The notes beneath the pieces are model-generated. The model worked only from the letters and a program-made list of their open reading frames with translations, searched no databases and was not told the DNA's origin. Of a stretch of 64,000 nucleotides of DNA, positions 42,140-51,397 are shown one piece after another. The number at the start of each line of letters is the position of its first letter. Within the stretch, counting starts at the first letter, position 1. The position numbers and the translations under genes are program-made. Location of the stretch: assembly GCF_024498135.1 (NCBI RefSeq), contig NZ_JANHOH010000005.1, positions 62,001 through 126,000 on the forward strand. Reading direction: 5' to 3'. Origin of the DNA: Mucilaginibacter aquariorum. Its GTDB lineage: Bacteria; Bacteroidota; Bacteroidia; Sphingobacteriales; Sphingobacteriaceae.

Positions 42140-43675
42140 CAAATTACTGTCTAACCACGCCACCCGTTGGGCAAGCCAGGTTTTAAGCTGTGTTACCTCG
42201 TTAGGGTAACTGCCATAAGCTCTGGGGTTTGGCCATACCATAGTATCAAGAATACTCCATTTAGTAAAATTCTGTTTAGCAGGCAGGGTTAGGTAAGCCT
42301 GCGTATCGTCAATATTTTTATACATGGCAGGTATGCCGTTTGCTTTAAGATACTGCCAGCGGGTTTTGACCTTGGCAGCAAAAGCCGGGTCCTGAAACAG
42401 GCGACTAAACCACGGTCCGTCTTTTACCCACCAGCCTGTTGGGTTTACGGCATCGCTATAATTAACATTACCAGCGGCCAGGTCAAAGTCCCAGGCCGGC
42501 CCCATGCCCAGTTTGCCACCGCGGTCTTTATAGTAAAACATACTACTAAAGTTGGCGGCATCCTGGTTTTTAAATAACTCATTCACCAAAAACCAATTAA
42601 TAAACGAGTCTGAATTAATATACTTAGCATAACCATTAGCAGGGTCGGCAAAGTTTGCCGCGAAAATGGCATTCTCGGTATCCTGTATGTAACCTGTAAT
42701 ATAATCCATTTGAGCTGTACTTGGTTCCTCCGGCGATTTTATGGTAAACGGCAGCTTGCCGGCTGTTATAAACCGGTACGGATCTTCCTGGCGCTGGTCA
42801 AGCTCTAATAAATATCCGCCTGTAAGTTGTGCCGCATTATTATCGCCGGGTTTTAATTCGGTAATATTAACGCGATTTGCGTTTACCTCAACCTGTTCGG
42901 TAAGCATGTAAGTGCCCAGGTATTCGCCATTCATTACTACCTCTACAAATATGCCGTGTGGTGTAAAATCGCCATTGAGGCTTTGCGCAATACCGTCAGC
43001 AATATAATTTCGCATTAAGGTTTTATCTGAGTAGTTGGCCAGCAGCACCCAGTTCTTCGCCGAAGCTAATCCCAGAACTTTAGCTTTTGAATTGAATTTT
43101 AACCTATAAGGTTTTTTGGGATGGAGGCCCCAGGTTGAGTTTCCACGGCCTTTTATTTGTAAGGCGATATCATTGGTTTCCTGTTCGTAAAGGCCATTTG
43201 TGTTTATATTTATGCTGCCGGTAACATAATCCTCTTTTGATACTACCGGGCCCGATGTTGTAATATTAAATATAGGGATGCCGGTAAAGTTGTAGATGCT
43301 TACTATGTAGTCTTTACTTGCGCCCTTACTATCGGTTATATTATAAGTAATTGGTTTGCTAAAATCATTTGCGGTAACACCACTAACTTGTATTACATCT
43401 TTAACTTTTACAACTGATGCATTATCCTTTAATTTAAAGGTTAATACAAAGCTATGGTTGGTAGCTGTAGTTGGGGTATAACCCTTTAAATTGGTGCCAT
43501 CGAGGATAAGTGCTACATCAGAAGTTACCTTTCCTGTATTGTTCTTCGCCTCTATTTTAAAGTCAACGTCTGGCTCGGTAACTACAACCGGAGGTATTAC
43601 CGGTGGTTTTACACTATCTTTTTTACAGCCAAAAACTAACAGGAGTAAGCACAGGCAGAGTATCGATTTTTTCAT
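42137..43675 (-). CDS. CotH kinase-family lipoprotein
   Basis: A 512-residue lipoprotein. The start at 43675 (MKKSILCLCLLLLVFGCKK) gives a clean signal with lipobox Cys at residue 17; the frame extends upstream to 43735, but that start is less likely. A beta-rich N-terminal domain (about 20-150) precedes a CotH domain: GRGNSTWGLHPKKPYRLKF, ANYSDKTLMRNYIA, NGEYLGTYMLTEQVEV and the acidic GPAWDFDLAAGN motif. Spore-coat CotH is an atypical protein kinase; secreted bacterial relatives have no settled substrate. It may act on surface proteins or glycans. It stands alone apart from the small membrane protein gene after it. Confidence 0.85.
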   Translation of the reverse strand: MKKSILCLCLLLLVFGCKKDSVKPPVIPPVVVTEPDVDFKIEAKNNTGKVTSDVALILDGTNLKGYTPTTATNHSFVLTFKLKDNASVVKVKDVIQVSGVTANDFSKPITYNITDSKGASKDYIVSIYNFTGIPIFNITTSGPVVSKEDYVTGSININTNGLYEQETNDIALQIKGRGNSTWGLHPKKPYRLKFNSKAKVLGLASAKNWVLLANYSDKTLMRNYIADGIAQSLNGDFTPHGIFVEVVMNGEYLGTYMLTEQVEVNANRVNITELKPGDNNAAQLTGGYLLELDQRQEDPYRFITAGKLPFTIKSPEEPSTAQMDYITGYIQDTENAIFAANFADPANGYAKYINSDSFINWFLVNELFKNQDAANFSSMFYYKDRGGKLGMGPAWDFDLAAGNVNYSDAVNPTGWWVKDGPWFSRLFQDPAFAAKVKTRWQYLKANGIPAMYKNIDDTQAYLTLPAKQNFTKWSILDTMVWPNPRAYGSYPNEVTQLKTWLAQRVAWLDSNL

Positions 43676-43792
43676 GAAGAGGGTATATAAATGGTTATGC
43701 AATATATTAAAAAAGGTTAAGTTAATGTTAGCCACCTGTTTGACTTGCCTATTACAAAAATGTTTGCAGCTTTATTTATACTTGCAGCCATA

Positions 43793-44410
43793 ATGGATTA
43801 CGAATTATCAACTCAAAAATATAAAGCTCTAACAAAGCTTTCATCAGGAAATTTTAAAGCGTTTTTATACGATTGTGATGGCACCCTTGCCGATAATATG
43901 GGCGCACATAAGGAAAGTTACATCCGGGTAGCGGCTGACGATGGTTATGTAATAGAAGGTGACATTATAGACGAATTTGCCGGATTACCTATACTGAACG
44001 TGGTTGGCGAAATAAATAAACGCTACAATACTACCTTTGACCCGGTGGATTTTGCCGCCCGTAAGCATAAGGTGTTTTTTAGCGAATATATTGAGCAAAC
44101 CCAACCTATTGATTACGTAGTGAACCACTTAATAAACCACGCTGACAAGGTTAAAATAGGGGTGGTATCCGGCGGGAGCCGTACCTCGGTTGAAAAAACT
44201 TTGCAGGTTTTGGGCATCCGCGATTTGGTTGAGGTGCTAATCTGCGCCGGCGAAACCGCTCACGGTAAACCCTATGCCGATCCTTTTTTGGCTGCTGCCA
44301 AACAGCTGGGTGTAGACCCGAGCCAATGCCTGGTGTTTGAAGATGGCGAGCCCGGTGTACAAGCCGCCGAAGCTGCCGGTATGCAATGGGTTAGGATAGA
44401 TAAGGTGTAA
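43793..44410 (+). CDS. HAD family phosphatase
   Basis: A 205-residue HAD-superfamily hydrolase of the beta-phosphoglucomutase/phosphatase type. The nucleophile motif is FLYDCDGTLADNMG (D-x-D), the cap follows, VVSGGSRTSVEKTL is motif II, and GKPYADPFLAAAKQLG with VFEDGEPGVQAAEAAGM gives motifs III and IV. It dephosphorylates a small phosphorylated metabolite in the cytoplasm. A frame opens upstream at 43745 with TTG, but the ATG at 43793 fits family N-termini better. A repeat block lies downstream. Confidence 0.88.
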   Translation: MDYELSTQKYKALTKLSSGNFKAFLYDCDGTLADNMGAHKESYIRVAADDGYVIEGDIIDEFAGLPILNVVGEINKRYNTTFDPVDFAARKHKVFFSEYIEQTQPIDYVVNHLINHADKVKIGVVSGGSRTSVEKTLQVLGIRDLVEVLICAGETAHGKPYADPFLAAAKQLGVDPSQCLVFEDGEPGVQAAEAAGMQWVRIDKV

Positions 44411-44479
44411 ATAAACACTCCGATACGGGTATGTCAGTCTGATCCTGTTGAAGACTGGAACGCTATGCATGGCACATAA

Positions 44480-44503
44480 ATGGTTCGACAGGCTCACCAT
44501 GAC
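44480..44503 (-). repeat. GTCA-family hairpin, GGT class
   Basis: Identical over 24 bases to 5900-5923, here on the other side of a palindrome-bearing element. ATGGT pairs with ACCAT. Confidence 0.8.
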
Positions 44504-44553
44504 ATCGTACCTTTTAACATATCAGAGGTGGTACTTAAACTCTGTGAGGTGAA

Positions 44554-44687
44554 CTTTTGGTGGCGATATTTTGTCAGTACCCTGTTTTTTACATACCTTA
44601 TTATCAGTGCTTTAATAGTATTCACGAGTGTTCACGGCCGTGAACGTGAACACCTCTTACTGTCATCTATTAAAATTGTCAGGGTAA
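44554..44687. repeat. Palindrome-bearing element, copy B
   Basis: Diverged copy of 5741-5875. The 26-base palindromic block (44628-44653) is identical to copy A while the sequence around it has drifted, which suggests the palindrome is the constrained part. Confidence 0.75.
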
Positions 44688-44706
44688 CATCGGCAAATCG
44701 AATTAT

Positions 44707-46356
44707 TTATTTCCCCATCGCTTTATCTCTTATTGCTTTAAACTCCGAACCTTTTTTCCAGCCGGGGAAGGTAGTTTCACCGCTTAGCTTAACGCCCAGT
44801 TGGTACATCAGGTTGGCTGTTTGCGCCATGCCTTTAGTATCCATGGCCTCGCTGTACTCGTCAGATGGTTGGTGGTAACGTTGCTCGTTATACTCTTTGG
44901 CTTTTTCCTTGCCGTATTCTTCGCCACGCTGTATGCTTTTTGAACCGTTATGCAGATCAAGTGCAGGTACACCCACCTTAGCGAAGTTGAAATGGTCTGA
45001 TCGGTAATAACTGCCCGAGCCCGGTGTTTCGTCGCCTACAACATCCCAGCCTTTAAGTTTTGTTAATGCGATAACATAATCGTCCAGGTCGTTCTGGCCT
45101 TTGCCTGTGATAGAGAAGTTGCTGGTTTCGCCAAAGTCAGATAAAGCATCGATGTTTAAATTAGCAACCGTTTTATTTAACGGGTAAATAGGGTGGGTGG
45201 CATAATATTCCGAACCTAACAAACCCTGTTCCTCGGCGGTTACGGCAAGGAAAACTATGGAACGTTTTGGTTTATCTTTTTGCTGCGTAAACTTCTTGGC
45301 AACTGCTAAAACAGCAGCTACGCCGCTGGCATTATCTACCGCGCCATTATAAATGCTGTCGCCTTTTGCATCGGGTTTACCTATACCGAAGTGGTCCCAA
45401 TGGGCGGTATATAAAATAGTTTCATCGGACCGGGCAGTACCTTTTAAGATAGCTATCACATTATGCGATTTGGAGTATTTCAGCGTATTCTTTAAGGTTA
45501 ACGATACAGTACTATTCAACGCCACAGCCTTAAAATCTTTCTTGCGTGCATACGCCCGGATATCACCAGTAATACCTGCGGATGATAACAGCTTAGTAGC
45601 CGCTTCCTCGCTCATCCAGCCCTCCACCATACAGCGGTTCATGTGTTTATCGGCTTGCTGCAGGTATAATTTTGCACCGGTAAAGCTGTTCTGGATTACC
45701 TGCCAGCCATAACTTGCAGGCTCGGTTTGGTGGATGATGATCACACCTGCGGCGCCTTGTCGCGCAGCCTCTTCGTATTTGTAAGTCCACCGACCGTAAT
45801 AGCTCATGGTGTCACCTTTAAACAGTTTTTGTCCGGCCTTAAAGCCCGGGTCGTTCACTAAAACAACTACGGTTTTGCCTTTTACATCAATGCCTTTGTA
45901 ATCGTTCCATTTATATTCGGGTGCTACAACACCATAGCCTGCAAAAACCAGCTGCGAATTCTTTAAGCTTAAAGTATCTACTTCGCGGCGGGTAGCGGCA
46001 ACAAAATCAACGCCGGGTTTAAGGGCAACCGTTGCAGCGCCGCTTATATTCATATCCTGCGAAGCAGAAGTGATCTCTACCAACGGCACTTCCTGAAAAT
46101 AACTGCCATTGTTGCCGGGGGCCAGCCCGAGTTTTTTAAACTCGCTGGCTATGTAGGCAATGGTTTTGTCCTCACCCTTAGTAAAAGGCTTGCGGCCCAA
46201 TAGCGAATCGTTGGCTAAAACGGCAATATGTTGCTTAATATCTGCCGAGATGCCGGTATCGGCAATTACAGTAGTCTGTTTTTTTTCGTTACCTGCGCAA
46301 CCGGCAAATAATGTAGTGAGTGCGGCAATAGCTATAAATCCTGAATTGATCTTCAT
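44707..46356 (-). CDS. M28 family aminopeptidase lipoprotein with PA domain
   Basis: A 549-residue lipoprotein. The start at 46356 (MKINSGFIAIAALTTLFAGC) gives a lipobox with Cys near residue 20. A protease-associated (PA) insert (about 130-280) follows the first catalytic-domain segment. The M28 zinc-binding motifs are seen in order: AHWDHFG, NGAVDNASGVAAVL, VFLAVTAEEQGLLGSEYYA (EE) and YRSDHFNFAKVGVPAL. The enzyme would remove N-terminal residues from peptides in the periplasm or at the surface. An upstream frame adds seven residues (MITNPSI); I prefer the shorter form. A repeat block lies downstream, and the AT-rich orphan gene lies upstream. Confidence 0.9.
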   Translation of the reverse strand: MKINSGFIAIAALTTLFAGCAGNEKKQTTVIADTGISADIKQHIAVLANDSLLGRKPFTKGEDKTIAYIASEFKKLGLAPGNNGSYFQEVPLVEITSASQDMNISGAATVALKPGVDFVAATRREVDTLSLKNSQLVFAGYGVVAPEYKWNDYKGIDVKGKTVVVLVNDPGFKAGQKLFKGDTMSYYGRWTYKYEEAARQGAAGVIIIHQTEPASYGWQVIQNSFTGAKLYLQQADKHMNRCMVEGWMSEEAATKLLSSAGITGDIRAYARKKDFKAVALNSTVSLTLKNTLKYSKSHNVIAILKGTARSDETILYTAHWDHFGIGKPDAKGDSIYNGAVDNASGVAAVLAVAKKFTQQKDKPKRSIVFLAVTAEEQGLLGSEYYATHPIYPLNKTVANLNIDALSDFGETSNFSITGKGQNDLDDYVIALTKLKGWDVVGDETPGSGSYYRSDHFNFAKVGVPALDLHNGSKSIQRGEEYGKEKAKEYNEQRYHQPSDEYSEAMDTKGMAQTANLMYQLGVKLSGETTFPGWKKGSEFKAIRDKAMGK

Positions 46357-46429
46357 GATGGATGGGTTTGTAATCAAATATAGAAAAGGTTTTTTTAACT
46401 GCAGAGAGCATAGGGATTGTAATGATTAT

Positions 46430-46490
46430 TATACACAGAGAACACGGAGGTGTTTTAATTTGATGTTTTTTATTCTCTGTGTGCTTTGTT
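46430..46490. repeat. Imperfect inverted repeat (CACAGAG type)
   Basis: ACACAGAGAACACGGAGGTG at the left and ATTCTCTGTGTGCTTTG at the right form an imperfect hairpin. The sequence is akin to the right arm of 37419-37565. Confidence 0.55.
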
Positions 46491-46497
46491 ATTTTCC

Positions 46498-47454
46498 TTA
46501 TGGCTTTCGTAAATATTTTTTTAAAACCCAACCAGTTTGTGGACTATTATCGGTTGCATCGACAAAACTAACATACACCCATTTATGCTTAAATTGCAAA
46601 ACTACTACGTCGCAGTTTTTAGGCAAAATGGCAAGGGATATACTTTGATGTTTTGGTTTAAGCTTAACTACACATAAATGATTTGTTATTCGAAATTCTT
46701 TTTGTGCTTTGAGTCTATCAAGGATATCTTTAGTGATTTTATGTTCAAACCTTGCTATATCTGTATTTGTTGCATAATGAGGTTTGGGTTTTAAAAAATC
46801 TGCATATTGATGCAGGGCCATGATAGCAATTATTATCTGTATAAAACTCCATGAATATTTTGCGAATTTTTTATTCCGATTTACAAATGCTGAAATTCTT
46901 TCTATTAGCATGCCAATTGCAATGCTTTCTTCTTCAGTTAATGCTTGATCAGAATTGCTATTGTCTGTTAATTCGATAGCAATTTGATTGATATCTTCAA
47001 ACTCATCAATTAAATCCCAATCTTGTTGAGTTGCGGCTGATCTAGCAATACTACTAGAAATTCCATTCAGGGCAATATGCAAGTTGCTAATTTGGGCTGC
47101 AGCGATGTGTGATCGAGTTAACTGAATAAAACTTTTAGAATGGTTATAAAATTGTTTTTGTTGCTTTTGGATTAAAGTTAAAGCTGATATGGTTGCCGTT
47201 GGTAATTGAAATCGCGATTGCCATATAACTGATTTTGCAACGCCCTGAATGGCCGCCATTTCACCGGCACGAATCATATCTTGTATCCCGTATGTTTTCG
47301 GGAGTTGATTCTGTAAATTGTAAAAAGGCTGTAAATGTCTCTGAAAGTTTTGTTGGGCATTAATCATTGACACCAAAGATGAGGTTATTCCGAGATTTCG
47401 GTTAATTTCACTTGAAAAGTTTGGAAGATTAATAAAGCTATTCAGTCCTTTCAT
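46498..47454 (-). CDS. Orphan membrane protein with C-terminal SH3-like part
   Basis: A 318-residue protein I do not recognise as a whole. Residues about 1-190 are helical and Gln/Asn/Ser-rich with no signal peptide. A membrane helix lies at about 203-220 (YSWSFIQIIIAIMALHQYAD). The last 75 residues are beta-rich (CVVKLKPKHQSISLAILP, VVLQFKHKWVYVSFVD) and end GWVLKKYLRKP, which resembles bacterial SH3 domains. The gene is AT-rich with a codon bias unlike its neighbours, similar in that respect to the 1035-aa gene at 2-5 kb, so it may be horizontally acquired. A defence or stress role is possible, but nothing in the sequence proves it. Confidence 0.7.
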   Translation of the reverse strand: MKGLNSFINLPNFSSEINRNLGITSSLVSMINAQQNFQRHLQPFYNLQNQLPKTYGIQDMIRAGEMAAIQGVAKSVIWQSRFQLPTATISALTLIQKQQKQFYNHSKSFIQLTRSHIAAAQISNLHIALNGISSSIARSAATQQDWDLIDEFEDINQIAIELTDNSNSDQALTEEESIAIGMLIERISAFVNRNKKFAKYSWSFIQIIIAIMALHQYADFLKPKPHYATNTDIARFEHKITKDILDRLKAQKEFRITNHLCVVKLKPKHQSISLAILPKNCDVVVLQFKHKWVYVSFVDATDNSPQTGWVLKKYLRKP

Positions 47455-47596
47455 TGAGTTAGCTATTAGTTTGTTTACAAAGATGCTTTAATTTCCAATC
47501 AAGATTAAAACTATTATCTAACTATCTCTCATGTTAATTAAACAAAATCATACCGTCATAATTCACCCAACTATACTTAATTAATAATAAATTCCG

Positions 47597-47604
47597 TATT
47601 TTTG
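47597..47604 (+). promoter_or_regulatory. ileS promoter -7 element
   Basis: TATTTTTG at 47597-47604, 31 bases before the ATG at 47636. Directly after it ACCTC-taaaaatt-GAGGT-like arms form a small leader hairpin (about 47607-47623). Confidence 0.7.
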
Positions 47605-47635
47605 CAACCTCTAAAAATTGAGGTGGAACATATTG

Positions 47636-50600
47636 ATGTACAAGGAATATAAGCAGTTAAATCTATCGCAAACAGGCAAAGAAGTGCTCGATTTCTGGAA
47701 ACAGAACGGCATATTTGAAAAAAGTATCAGCAGCAGGCCGGCAAGCAAGCCGTACACCTTTTATGAAGGTCCGCCAAGCGCTAATGGCATGCCCGGTATT
47801 CACCATGTTATGGGCCGGAGCATTAAAGATATTTTTTGCCGTTATAAAACCCTTAAAGGTTATCAGGTTAAACGTAAAGGCGGCTGGGATACCCATGGCT
47901 TGCCTATTGAGCTGGCTGTTGAAAAATCTTTAGGCATCACGAAAGATGATATTGGTAAAAAAATTACCGTTAAGGAATATAACGACGCATGCCGCAAAGA
48001 GGTAATGCGCTATACCGATGTTTGGAACGACCTTACCCTAAAAATGGGTTATTGGGTAGATCTGGACAACCCATATGTTACTTACGAGAACGAATACATA
48101 GAAAGCCTTTGGTGGATACTGAAGCAGCTTTATAATAAAGACCTTTTATACAAAGGATATACCGTACAACCGTATTCACCAAAATCGGGTACCGGCCTTA
48201 GCTCGCACGAGCTGAACCAGCCGGGTACCTATAAAATGGTGAAGGATACCACCATTGTTGCCCAGTTTAAAGTAAAGAACGATAAAGATTCGGCGTTTTT
48301 ATTTGACGGCATAAGCAGCGATGTATTTATCCTGGCCTGGACGACAACCCCATGGACCCTGCCATCAAACTGTGCTTTGGCCGTTGGCGAAAGCATTAGC
48401 TACGTGCAGGTGAGCACATTTAACCCTTATACCTACGAGCCAATCAGCGTTGTGCTGGCTAAGGACCTGGTAAAAAAATATTTTAAGGCCGAAGGCGAGA
48501 ACGCTTCTTTTGAAGATTACAAAGGCGGCGATAAAATTATCCCCTGGACGCTTACAAGAGAGTTTAAGGGTACCGATTTGCTTGGCCTACACTACGAGCA
48601 GCTAATGCCGTACGTAACCAATGCCGAGCTGGAGAAAAATGCTTTCCGTGTTATCCCTGCCGATTTTGTTACCACCGAAGATGGTACAGGTATAGTGCAT
48701 ACCGCATCTGTTTTTGGTGCGGATGACTTTAGGGCATGTAAGGAAAACAACGTGCCATCGGTAATGGTGAAGGACGAGAACGGTAAAGAAGTGCCTTTAG
48801 TTGATAAGCAAGGCCGCTTTGTAGAAGAGGTTACCGATTTTGCCAGCCGTTACGTTAAAGAAGAATATTATACTGATGCAGATCGCGCAGCAGAAGGTTT
48901 TAAGCCAACTGATGTATTGATCTCTATCAAGCTAAAAACAGAGAATAAAGCTTTCGATGTTAAAAAATATGAGCACAGCTACCCGCACTCGTGGCGCTCA
49001 GATGAACCGATACTATACTACCCGTTAGATAGCTGGTTTATCCGTACCACTGCAGTTAAGGATAAAATGGTTGCGCTAAATAAAACCATCAACTGGAAAC
49101 CCGAAAGTACCGGTACAGGCCGTTTTGGTAACTGGCTAGAAAACCTGGTTGACTGGAACCTTTCGCGCTCACGTTACTGGGGTACCCCGCTGCCTATCTG
49201 GCGCGAGGAAGATGGCACCGAAGAAAAATGCATTGGCTCGATAGAAGAGCTGAATGCCGAGATCCAAAGATCTATTGATGCAGGTTTAATGCCGCAAGGC
49301 TTTAAGCTGGAGGATATGCACCGCCCATATGTGGATGATGTGATATTAACCTCATCAACCGGCAAACGCATGCTGCGCGAGCCCGACCTGATAGACGTTT
49401 GGTTTGATAGCGGCGCCATGCCTTATGCGCAATGGCATTTCCCTTTCGAAAATAAGGACGAATTTGCTGCTGCCTACCCGGCAGATTTTATTGCCGAAGG
49501 TGTTGACCAAACCCGTGGATGGTTCTTTACCCTGCACGCCATAGCGGTGATGCTAAGCGAAGCCAGCGACGAAGTAAAAGAGATAAACCAACTGGTTGGC
49601 AACAAAGGTGTGGCGTTTAAAAACGTTGTATCAAACGGTTTGGTGCTGGATAAGAACGGTAACAAAATGTCTAAGCGATTAGGCAACGGTATCGATCCGT
49701 TTGCAACCATTGAGCAATTTGGTGCCGATGCTGCCCGCTGGTATATGATCAGCAACGCATCGCCATGGGATAACCTGAAATTTAATATTGAAGGCCTGGA
49801 CGAGGTTCGCCGCAAGTTCTTTGGTACGTTGTATAACACTTATTCTTTCTTTGTGCTTTATGCCAATATAGATAAGTTTAAGTACGAAGAAGCAGAGATT
49901 GCGCTTAATAAACGCCCCGAGCTTGACCGTTGGATCATATCCCTGTTAAACACCCTAAGCAAAGAGGTTGACGGCTATTACGCCGATTTTGAACCAACCA
50001 AAGCTGCCCGTGCTATACAGGAGTTTGTTGACGCGCACTTTAGCAACTGGTATATCAGGTTAAGTCGCCGCCGTTTCTGGCGATCAGATAATTCGGACGA
50101 TAAGCTATCGGCTTACCAAACGCTTTATACTTGTTTAATAACTATCAGCAAATTAATGTCGCCCATAGCACCATTTTTTGCAGAGCGTTTATATACCGAT
50201 CTGAACAGTGTTACCGGTAAAGAGGAATTTGAATCGGTACACCTGGCTTACTATCCCGAGTATCATAATGATTTAGTGGATACCGCTTTAGAAGAGCGCA
50301 TGCAAATGGCACAGGATATATCATCGCTGGTATTATCGCTTCGTAAAAAGATCGAGATCCCGGTTCGCCGCCCGTTGGGGAAAATTTTATTACCTATACT
50401 GGATAAAAATTTTAAACTACAGGTTGAAAAAGTTAAAGAACTGATACTATCTGAAACTAATATCAAGGACATTGAGTATATTACCGATGCCGCAGGTTTT
50501 ATCAAGAAAAAGATAAAACCAAACTTCAAAGCACTGGGTGCTAAAGTTGGGAAGGATATGAAGGATGTAGCAGCGGCTATTAATGGTTTTGGCCAGGAAG

Positions 50601-51019
50601 ACATCACAAAACTGGAAAGCGAGGGGCAAGTGCCCGTGCTTGATGGTAAGTACAAAATACTGCTTTCTGATGTTGAAATTATAGCGGAAGACGTTCCCGG
50701 ATGGCAAGTTGCAAATTTAGGAAAACTAACCGTGGCTTTAGATGTTACGATAACCAACGAACTGAAAGAGGAGGGTTATGCCCGCGAGTTTGTAAACCGA
50801 GTTCAGACTGAACGTAAGAACAAAGAATTTGAAGTAACCGACAGGATAAATGTAATTGTAAATTGTGGCCCCGAGATATGGAAAGCATTGGAAAACAATT
50901 TGTCTTATATTTGCGCCGAAATTTTAGCCGATACCCTTGTGCTTGATAGTCAGCCAACTGAAGGTGCAAAAGTCGTTATTGACGAATATGAAATTTTGAT
51001 TGCTATAAGTAAAAGTTAA
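47636..51019 (+). CDS. ileS: Isoleucyl-tRNA synthetase
   Basis: A 1127-residue class I aminoacyl-tRNA synthetase that charges tRNA-Ile. The signature region reads GPPSANGMPGIHHVMG (HIGH equivalent, residues 45-60), GGWDTHGLPIE follows, and the KMSKS loop is NKMSKRLGNGID. A full CP1 editing domain is present (TTPWTLPSNCALA, GTGIVHTASVFGADD). The great length, the GWDTHG form and the absence of a C-terminal Cys zinc finger resemble the eukaryote-like IleRS2 group, which tolerates mupirocin; that is inference. The frame opens at 47618 with TTG, but the ATG at 47636 is the better start. The dksA-like ATG directly follows its stop codon, giving a three-gene operon with lspA. Confidence 0.97.
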   Translation: MYKEYKQLNLSQTGKEVLDFWKQNGIFEKSISSRPASKPYTFYEGPPSANGMPGIHHVMGRSIKDIFCRYKTLKGYQVKRKGGWDTHGLPIELAVEKSLGITKDDIGKKITVKEYNDACRKEVMRYTDVWNDLTLKMGYWVDLDNPYVTYENEYIESLWWILKQLYNKDLLYKGYTVQPYSPKSGTGLSSHELNQPGTYKMVKDTTIVAQFKVKNDKDSAFLFDGISSDVFILAWTTTPWTLPSNCALAVGESISYVQVSTFNPYTYEPISVVLAKDLVKKYFKAEGENASFEDYKGGDKIIPWTLTREFKGTDLLGLHYEQLMPYVTNAELEKNAFRVIPADFVTTEDGTGIVHTASVFGADDFRACKENNVPSVMVKDENGKEVPLVDKQGRFVEEVTDFASRYVKEEYYTDADRAAEGFKPTDVLISIKLKTENKAFDVKKYEHSYPHSWRSDEPILYYPLDSWFIRTTAVKDKMVALNKTINWKPESTGTGRFGNWLENLVDWNLSRSRYWGTPLPIWREEDGTEEKCIGSIEELNAEIQRSIDAGLMPQGFKLEDMHRPYVDDVILTSSTGKRMLREPDLIDVWFDSGAMPYAQWHFPFENKDEFAAAYPADFIAEGVDQTRGWFFTLHAIAVMLSEASDEVKEINQLVGNKGVAFKNVVSNGLVLDKNGNKMSKRLGNGIDPFATIEQFGADAARWYMISNASPWDNLKFNIEGLDEVRRKFFGTLYNTYSFFVLYANIDKFKYEEAEIALNKRPELDRWIISLLNTLSKEVDGYYADFEPTKAARAIQEFVDAHFSNWYIRLSRRRFWRSDNSDDKLSAYQTLYTCLITISKLMSPIAPFFAERLYTDLNSVTGKEEFESVHLAYYPEYHNDLVDTALEERMQMAQDISSLVLSLRKKIEIPVRRPLGKILLPILDKNFKLQVEKVKELILSETNIKDIEYITDAAGFIKKKIKPNFKALGAKVGKDMKDVAAAINGFGQEDITKLESEGQVPVLDGKYKILLSDVEIIAEDVPGWQVANLGKLTVALDVTITNELKEEGYAREFVNRVQTERKNKEFEVTDRINVIVNCGPEIWKALENNLSYICAEILADTLVLDSQPTEGAKVVIDEYEILIAISKS

Positions 51020-51397
51020 ATGGAAAACGAAAAAACAAGGTATTCTGATTCAGAATTAAAAGAATTTAAGGACCTATTATTAGAAAAATTACGCAGCTCA
51101 AAAGAAGAGCTGAATGCACTGGCTACTTCATTAAGTTCGCCAAACGCGAACGGTACAGATGATACTGCCGGTACTTATAAAACACTGGAAGACGGATCTG
51201 CGACGTTGGAGAAAGAACAAATTAATCAGTTAGCTGCCCGCCAAAAGAAATTTATTGAGCAGTTAGAGGCCGCTTTGGTACGTATCGAGAATAAAACCTA
51301 CGGTATTTGCCGCGAAACCGGTAAGCTGATCCCTAAAGAACGCCTGCGTGCAGTACCGCACACAACGTTAACTATGGAAGCTAAATTAAAGCAATAA
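51020..51397 (+). CDS. DksA/TraR-like protein with degenerate zinc finger
   Basis: A 125-residue protein of the DksA/TraR family: an N-terminal coiled coil (about 10-95) and a C-terminal finger region YGICRETGKLIPKERLRAVP. Only one of the four zinc Cys is kept, so metal binding is unlikely in the usual form; this is a common state in Bacteroidota. DksA proteins bind the RNA polymerase secondary channel and adjust rRNA and stress transcription, but the function of this branch may differ. It starts directly after the ileS stop codon, and lspA starts directly after its own. Confidence 0.9.
   Translation: MENEKTRYSDSELKEFKDLLLEKLRSSKEELNALATSLSSPNANGTDDTAGTYKTLEDGSATLEKEQINQLAARQKKFIEQLEAALVRIENKTYGICRETGKLIPKERLRAVPHTTLTMEAKLKQ

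Noticed and set aside
47607..47623. T-box or riboswitch before ileS
   Set aside because: Only a 5-bp leader hairpin fits in the 31-base leader; far too short for a T-box.
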